Source: Candidatus Izimoplasma sp. ZiA1 (GTDB taxonomy: Bacteria; Bacillota_I; Bacilli_A; Izemoplasmatales; Izemoplasmataceae). From it: a stretch of 64,000 nt of DNA. Shown piece by piece: positions 61,392 to 64,000 of this stretch. The notes under the pieces were generated by a model, which was not told where the DNA came from, ran no database searches, and was given only the letters and a program-made list of their open reading frames with translations. The translations under genes and the position numbers were made by a program. The stretch is taken from positions 1 through 64,000 of the forward strand of contig NQYJ01000006.1 in the NCBI GenBank assembly GCA_002285055.1, written 5' to 3'. Positions within the stretch are counted from its first letter, which is position 1; each line of letters begins with the position of its first letter.

Positions 61392-61709
61392 CTATCCTTC
61401 TAATGTTTTTTGTAATTCATTATAAATTAATTCATTATCTTTTTCAAAATAAAACTTAACTTTATTTCCTACAACTAAGATTCCTTTTGCACCAGAAGCT
61501 TTTAATGCTTCTAAATCAAGTTGTTGGTGGTTAATTGTATCTATAACGATTTTGTTTCTAATAAATTCAATTGTTTTAAAGTTACCAGTAAATAAATTTG
61601 ATATATTAGACACATTAATTGTTTCAACTGGTTTTTTGCTTTTCTTGTAAAACCAGAAAACAACAACAAGTAAAATAACTATTGGAACTGCGTAATATAG
61701 TATGTCCAT
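61392..61709 (-). CDS. Membrane-anchored EIIB-like protein lacking the phospho-cysteine
   Basis: The 105-residue protein has one N-terminal helix (about residues 4-20) and a domain resembling the glucose-type PTS EIIB fold (LDLEALKASGAKGILVVGNKV). The position expected to hold the phosphorylated cysteine (DxCxTRLR) reads IEFIRNKIV, so phosphotransfer is not possible in the usual way. It starts at ATG 61709 with GAGAGGTG and precedes HPr by seven bases. A structural or regulatory role is inferred. Confidence 0.7.
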   Translation of the reverse strand: MDILYYAVPIVILLVVVFWFYKKSKKPVETINVSNISNLFTGNFKTIEFIRNKIVIDTINHQQLDLEALKASGAKGILVVGNKVKFYFEKDNELIYNELQKTLEG

Positions 61710-61767
61710 AAAATCACCTCTCATTACATTTTAACATATATCAATTTATTTTTGTATATAGTTATTG

Positions 61768-61773
61768 TATAAT
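61768..61773 (+). promoter_or_regulatory. -10 element upstream of uppP
   Basis: TATAAT 16 bases before the ATG; the -35 (TTTATT) is weak. Confidence 0.45.
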
Positions 61774-61789
61774 TAATTTGGGTGATAAT

Positions 61790-62620
61790 ATGGACATTAT
61801 AGAATTATTAAAATACTTACTTTTAGGGGTAGTTCAAGGTTTTACTGAACCTCTACCAATTTCTTCAAGTGGGCATCTAGTTTTACTTCAAGAATTACTA
61901 GGAATCGGGATTAATGATCTTAACTTTGAGATTATTGTTAATGCTGCTAGTTTATTTGCAATTTTGTTTTTATTTAGAAATGATATTATCAAAATTGTAA
62001 CTGGATTTATCAATTACATTATTAAAAAAGACAAAACAGAATATAAAGTGGATTTTAATTACGCTTTAATGATTGTAATTGGTGTAATTCCTGCAGGATT
62101 GATTGGATTTATTGGTAAAGACTTTATTGAGAGTAATTTAAAAGGAGTAAGCATTGTTGGTATTGGTTTATTAATCACAGCTTTTGCATTACACCTTATT
62201 GGTAAGAACGCAACTAAAAATGAAATCACAGATATCACTTTTAAAGATGCATTAGTTATTGGTGTTTTCCAAGTATTTGCATTAATACCTGGAATATCTA
62301 GAAGTGGTTCGACAATGGTTGGTGGATTATCAAGAAAAATTAAGTTTGAAGAAACTATGCGTTTTAGTTTTATGCTTTATATTCCTATTAGTTTAGCTGG
62401 GTTATTATTAAGTGTTTATGACATGATAACTGCTACTAACACTGATATTTTTATTGAAGGATATGTAGTAGCTTTCTTAGCAAGCTTATTTATGACTTAT
62501 TTTGCTGTTAAATGGTTATATAAAGTTGTTAGAAGCGGGAACTTAAAATGGTTTAGTTTATATTGCGTTGTTGTTGGAGTTACAGCTATTATTGGGAATT
62601 ATTTAGTGGAGGTATTATAA
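61790..62620 (+). CDS. uppP: Undecaprenyl-diphosphatase (BacA/UppP)
   Basis: A 276-residue, eight-helix membrane phosphatase that recycles undecaprenyl pyrophosphate. The two signature motifs are present: FTEPLPISSSGHLVLL near the start and PGISRSGSTMVGGL in the second half. The start is ATG 61790 with GGGTGAT upstream; a TTG in frame earlier is not needed. Its presence means some undecaprenyl-linked polymer is made even if peptidoglycan is missing. Confidence 0.95.
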   Translation: MDIIELLKYLLLGVVQGFTEPLPISSSGHLVLLQELLGIGINDLNFEIIVNAASLFAILFLFRNDIIKIVTGFINYIIKKDKTEYKVDFNYALMIVIGVIPAGLIGFIGKDFIESNLKGVSIVGIGLLITAFALHLIGKNATKNEITDITFKDALVIGVFQVFALIPGISRSGSTMVGGLSRKIKFEETMRFSFMLYIPISLAGLLLSVYDMITATNTDIFIEGYVVAFLASLFMTYFAVKWLYKVVRSGNLKWFSLYCVVVGVTAIIGNYLVEVL

Positions 62621-63031
62621 ATGGATGTTAGAATCGCTACTACTAAAAAAGAAGTTATAGATAATATTATGGTAAGAGGACTTGTTTTTATTAAAGGTCA
62701 AAATATTGACTGGGAAATAGAAATGGATTTTTTAGATAACGATTCTGTTTTATTTACTGCATATAAGGATTTAAAACCTGTTGGAGCTGCAAGACTATAT
62801 AATAATAAAGTTGGTAGGGTTGCAGTATTAAGTGAATATCGAAAACAGGGGATTGGCAGAATAATTATGGATAAAATCCATGAGTATGCTAAAGTCCAAA
62901 ATATTAAAACATTAAAACTTCATGCTCAACTTCATGTTAAAGATTTCTATGAAAATCTTGGATATGTTACTAAGGGTGAGATATTTAAAGAAGCAGATAT
63001 CGACCATATATTAATGGAGAAAGAGGTATAA
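62621..63031 (+). CDS. GNAT N-acetyltransferase (YjcF/ElaA-like)
   Basis: A 136-residue GNAT enzyme with the acetyl-CoA loop EYRKQGIGRIIMDKI (about residues 73-87), and the tail LHVKDFYENLGYVTKGEIF is typical of the YjcF/ElaA type. The substrate is unknown. It follows uppP without a gap (GGAGGTATTATAA before the ATG) and is followed one base later by the 145-residue gene. Confidence 0.85.
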   Translation: MDVRIATTKKEVIDNIMVRGLVFIKGQNIDWEIEMDFLDNDSVLFTAYKDLKPVGAARLYNNKVGRVAVLSEYRKQGIGRIIMDKIHEYAKVQNIKTLKLHAQLHVKDFYENLGYVTKGEIFKEADIDHILMEKEV

Positions 63032-63032
63032 A

Positions 63033-63470
63033 ATGAACAAAGAAGACCACAAAAAATTAGCAATAAGTCTTTTTAATAAAACATGGGATTTTATTGACAA
63101 AAGTGATTTAAGTGAAGATGAGATATTTGAAATGATTCATCATGCACATGCATCAAGATATCACTGGGGGATTGCTGGTACAGATTTGAATAAAGCAAGA
63201 GGTGAATGGCAAATTGCTCGTGTCTATGCTTTACAAAATATGGGTGAGTCTAGTTTGTTTCATGCAAAAAAATATCTTAAAATGGCCTTAGAAAATAACT
63301 ACACTGCATTTGATAAAGCTTTTGGTTACGAGGGTGTTGCTAGAGCTTATAAAGTTCTTGGTGATATTGAACTTTATAAACTTAATTTAGAATTAGGTTT
63401 TAAAGCTTCAAACGATATTGAGAGTAAAGACGATAAAGATTATACGATTGGCGAATTAAATAAACTGTAA
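63033..63470 (+). CDS. Conserved protein of unknown function, TPR-like
   Basis: The 145-residue protein is all-helical with TPR-like segments, and carries a His-rich region MIHHAHASRYHWGIAGT (about residues 34-50). It lies in an operon with uppP and a GNAT enzyme. The histidines could bind a metal, but nothing else is clear. Confidence 0.65.
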   Translation: MNKEDHKKLAISLFNKTWDFIDKSDLSEDEIFEMIHHAHASRYHWGIAGTDLNKARGEWQIARVYALQNMGESSLFHAKKYLKMALENNYTAFDKAFGYEGVARAYKVLGDIELYKLNLELGFKASNDIESKDDKDYTIGELNKL

Positions 63471-63472
63471 AT

Positions 63473-63508
63473 AAAAAATGATAGTTCAAATGAACTATCA
63501 TTTTTTTA
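63473..63508. terminator. Bidirectional terminator
   Basis: AATGATAGTTC-aaat-GAACTATCATT with A and T runs on both sides, between the converging genes. Confidence 0.88.
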
Positions 63509-64000
63509 TAAAGTATTAATAATAAGCATTGTAGCTAAAGTAAAATAAACACTTAAAGCTAGAATATCGTTTATCATTGTTACAAATGGGCCACTAGCGA
63601 CCGCTGGATCAATTTTAAAAGAATTAATGATAATTGGTATTAGTGCGCCTGACAACGTTGACACAGCTAAACTAAGCATGATTGATAAACTAACAACTTG
63701 AGTGATTTTAAACGCCTCAGGATTGTGATTTAGGTGCAAGAATAAGTAAGTAACACCAAACAGCATTATACCAATTAGTATACCATTCATAAACCCAGTT
63801 CCAATTTCTCTTAAAAGATGTTTAGTAATGCTTGCTTTAGTTTGAAACTCACCATCATTTAAACCTCTTACTGTAACTGCGAGACTTTGTGTACCAGTAT
63901 TTCCGGCCATTCCTAAAATCATTGGCATGAATAAAGCAATTGTCGGGATTTGATCTAATGTCCCTTCAAATTGAGCAATGATTGTTGATGTAAAAAACCC
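63506..64000 (-). CDS. mgtE: MgtE magnesium transporter, C-terminal membrane domain, cut by window edge
   Basis: The frame is open to the right edge, so only the last ~164 residues are visible. They match the MgtE transmembrane domain: PMILGMAGNTGTQSLAVTVRGL (pore helix region), GALIPIIINSFKIDPAVASGPF and TMINDILALSVYFTLA. The N-terminal cytoplasmic Mg-sensing and CBS domains are outside the window. It is a Mg2+ channel/transporter. Confidence 0.93.
   Translation of the reverse strand, partial: GFFTSTIIAQFEGTLDQIPTIALFMPMILGMAGNTGTQSLAVTVRGLNDGEFQTKASITKHLLREIGTGFMNGILIGIMLFGVTYLFLHLNHNPEAFKITQVVSLSIMLSLAVSTLSGALIPIIINSFKIDPAVASGPFVTMINDILALSVYFTLATMLIINTL

Noticed and set aside
1..64000. 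CRISPR arrays, insertion sequences, prophage, tRNA or rRNA genes
   Set aside because: No regular repeat-spacer pattern, transposase, phage structural protein or RNA-gene signature was found on reading both strands.

Overview
The window is AT-rich DNA with strong purine-rich ribosome binding sites (AGGAGG/GAGGTGAT type), Bacillus-like gene order in several blocks, T-box and PyrR leaders, Spx, HPr and RsfS. It therefore comes from the Bacillota/Mycoplasmatota side of the bacteria. TGA works as a stop (rsfS ends in a TGA overlapping the next GTG; alaS ends in a TGA overlapping a TTG start), so this is the standard code, not the Mycoplasma code. Low GC, blocks that have lost cell-wall-linked genes, and a large anaerobic purine-catabolism cluster next to DNA-uptake genes make me think of a free-living wall-less relative such as the Izemoplasmatales. 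That placement is inference.

Layout: almost everything from 1 to 54.8 kb is on the minus strand. 1-4.8 kb is a reduced yqe/late-competence block (yqeG-yqeH-yqeK-rsfS-yqeM, then comEA-comEC). 4.8-8 kb holds ygiQ, a YgjP-type metallopeptidase and mtnN. 8-15.5 kb is the alaS/yrr block (alaS behind an alanine T-box, ruvX, yrzB, trmR-trhP1-trhP2 for tRNA wobble uridine modification, udk, greA). 15.5-19 kb is a mixed zone with a membrane protein, an acetyltransferase, a lone type IV pilin-like protein and a flavin oxidoreductase behind a clear operator.

19.2-39.4 kb is the centrepiece: about 19 tightly packed minus-strand genes for anaerobic purine breakdown. They include guanine and adenine deaminases, two complete three-subunit molybdenum hydroxylases, Moco-maturation genes (mocA, an XdhC/CoxI protein, a small P-loop protein), an SsnA-type aminohydrolase, a dihydropyrimidinase-type hydrolase, a DHOD-like protein with two 4Fe-4S clusters, YgeY, YgeW and two fold-type-II PLP enzymes. 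A strong promoter and an unidentified structured leader precede mocA. Read with comEA/comEC, this suggests a cell that imports DNA and ferments its purines.

39.7-42.5 kb contains small membrane proteins, a pentapeptide-repeat protein and a lipoprotein. 42.5-48.4 kb is a PyrR-attenuated pyrimidine operon (pyrB-R-C-K-D-F-E) without carAB. 48.4-54.9 kb has recD2, an Xaa-Pro aminopeptidase, gap, a PadR/HAAS pair and an spx with an unusual Cys-rich tail. At 54.9 kb the coding strand switches: pepF, T-box-trpS and a Rgg-like regulator read rightward. A second Rgg-like regulator (59.6 kb) lies divergent from an unannotated 43-codon gene for a small exported peptide, which together look like a peptide-signalling unit. 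The right end has a DedA-type protein, HPr, a cysteine-less EIIB-like protein, uppP, an acetyltransferase, a small conserved protein and the 3' part of mgtE. I see no rRNA, tRNA, CRISPR array, insertion sequence or prophage.
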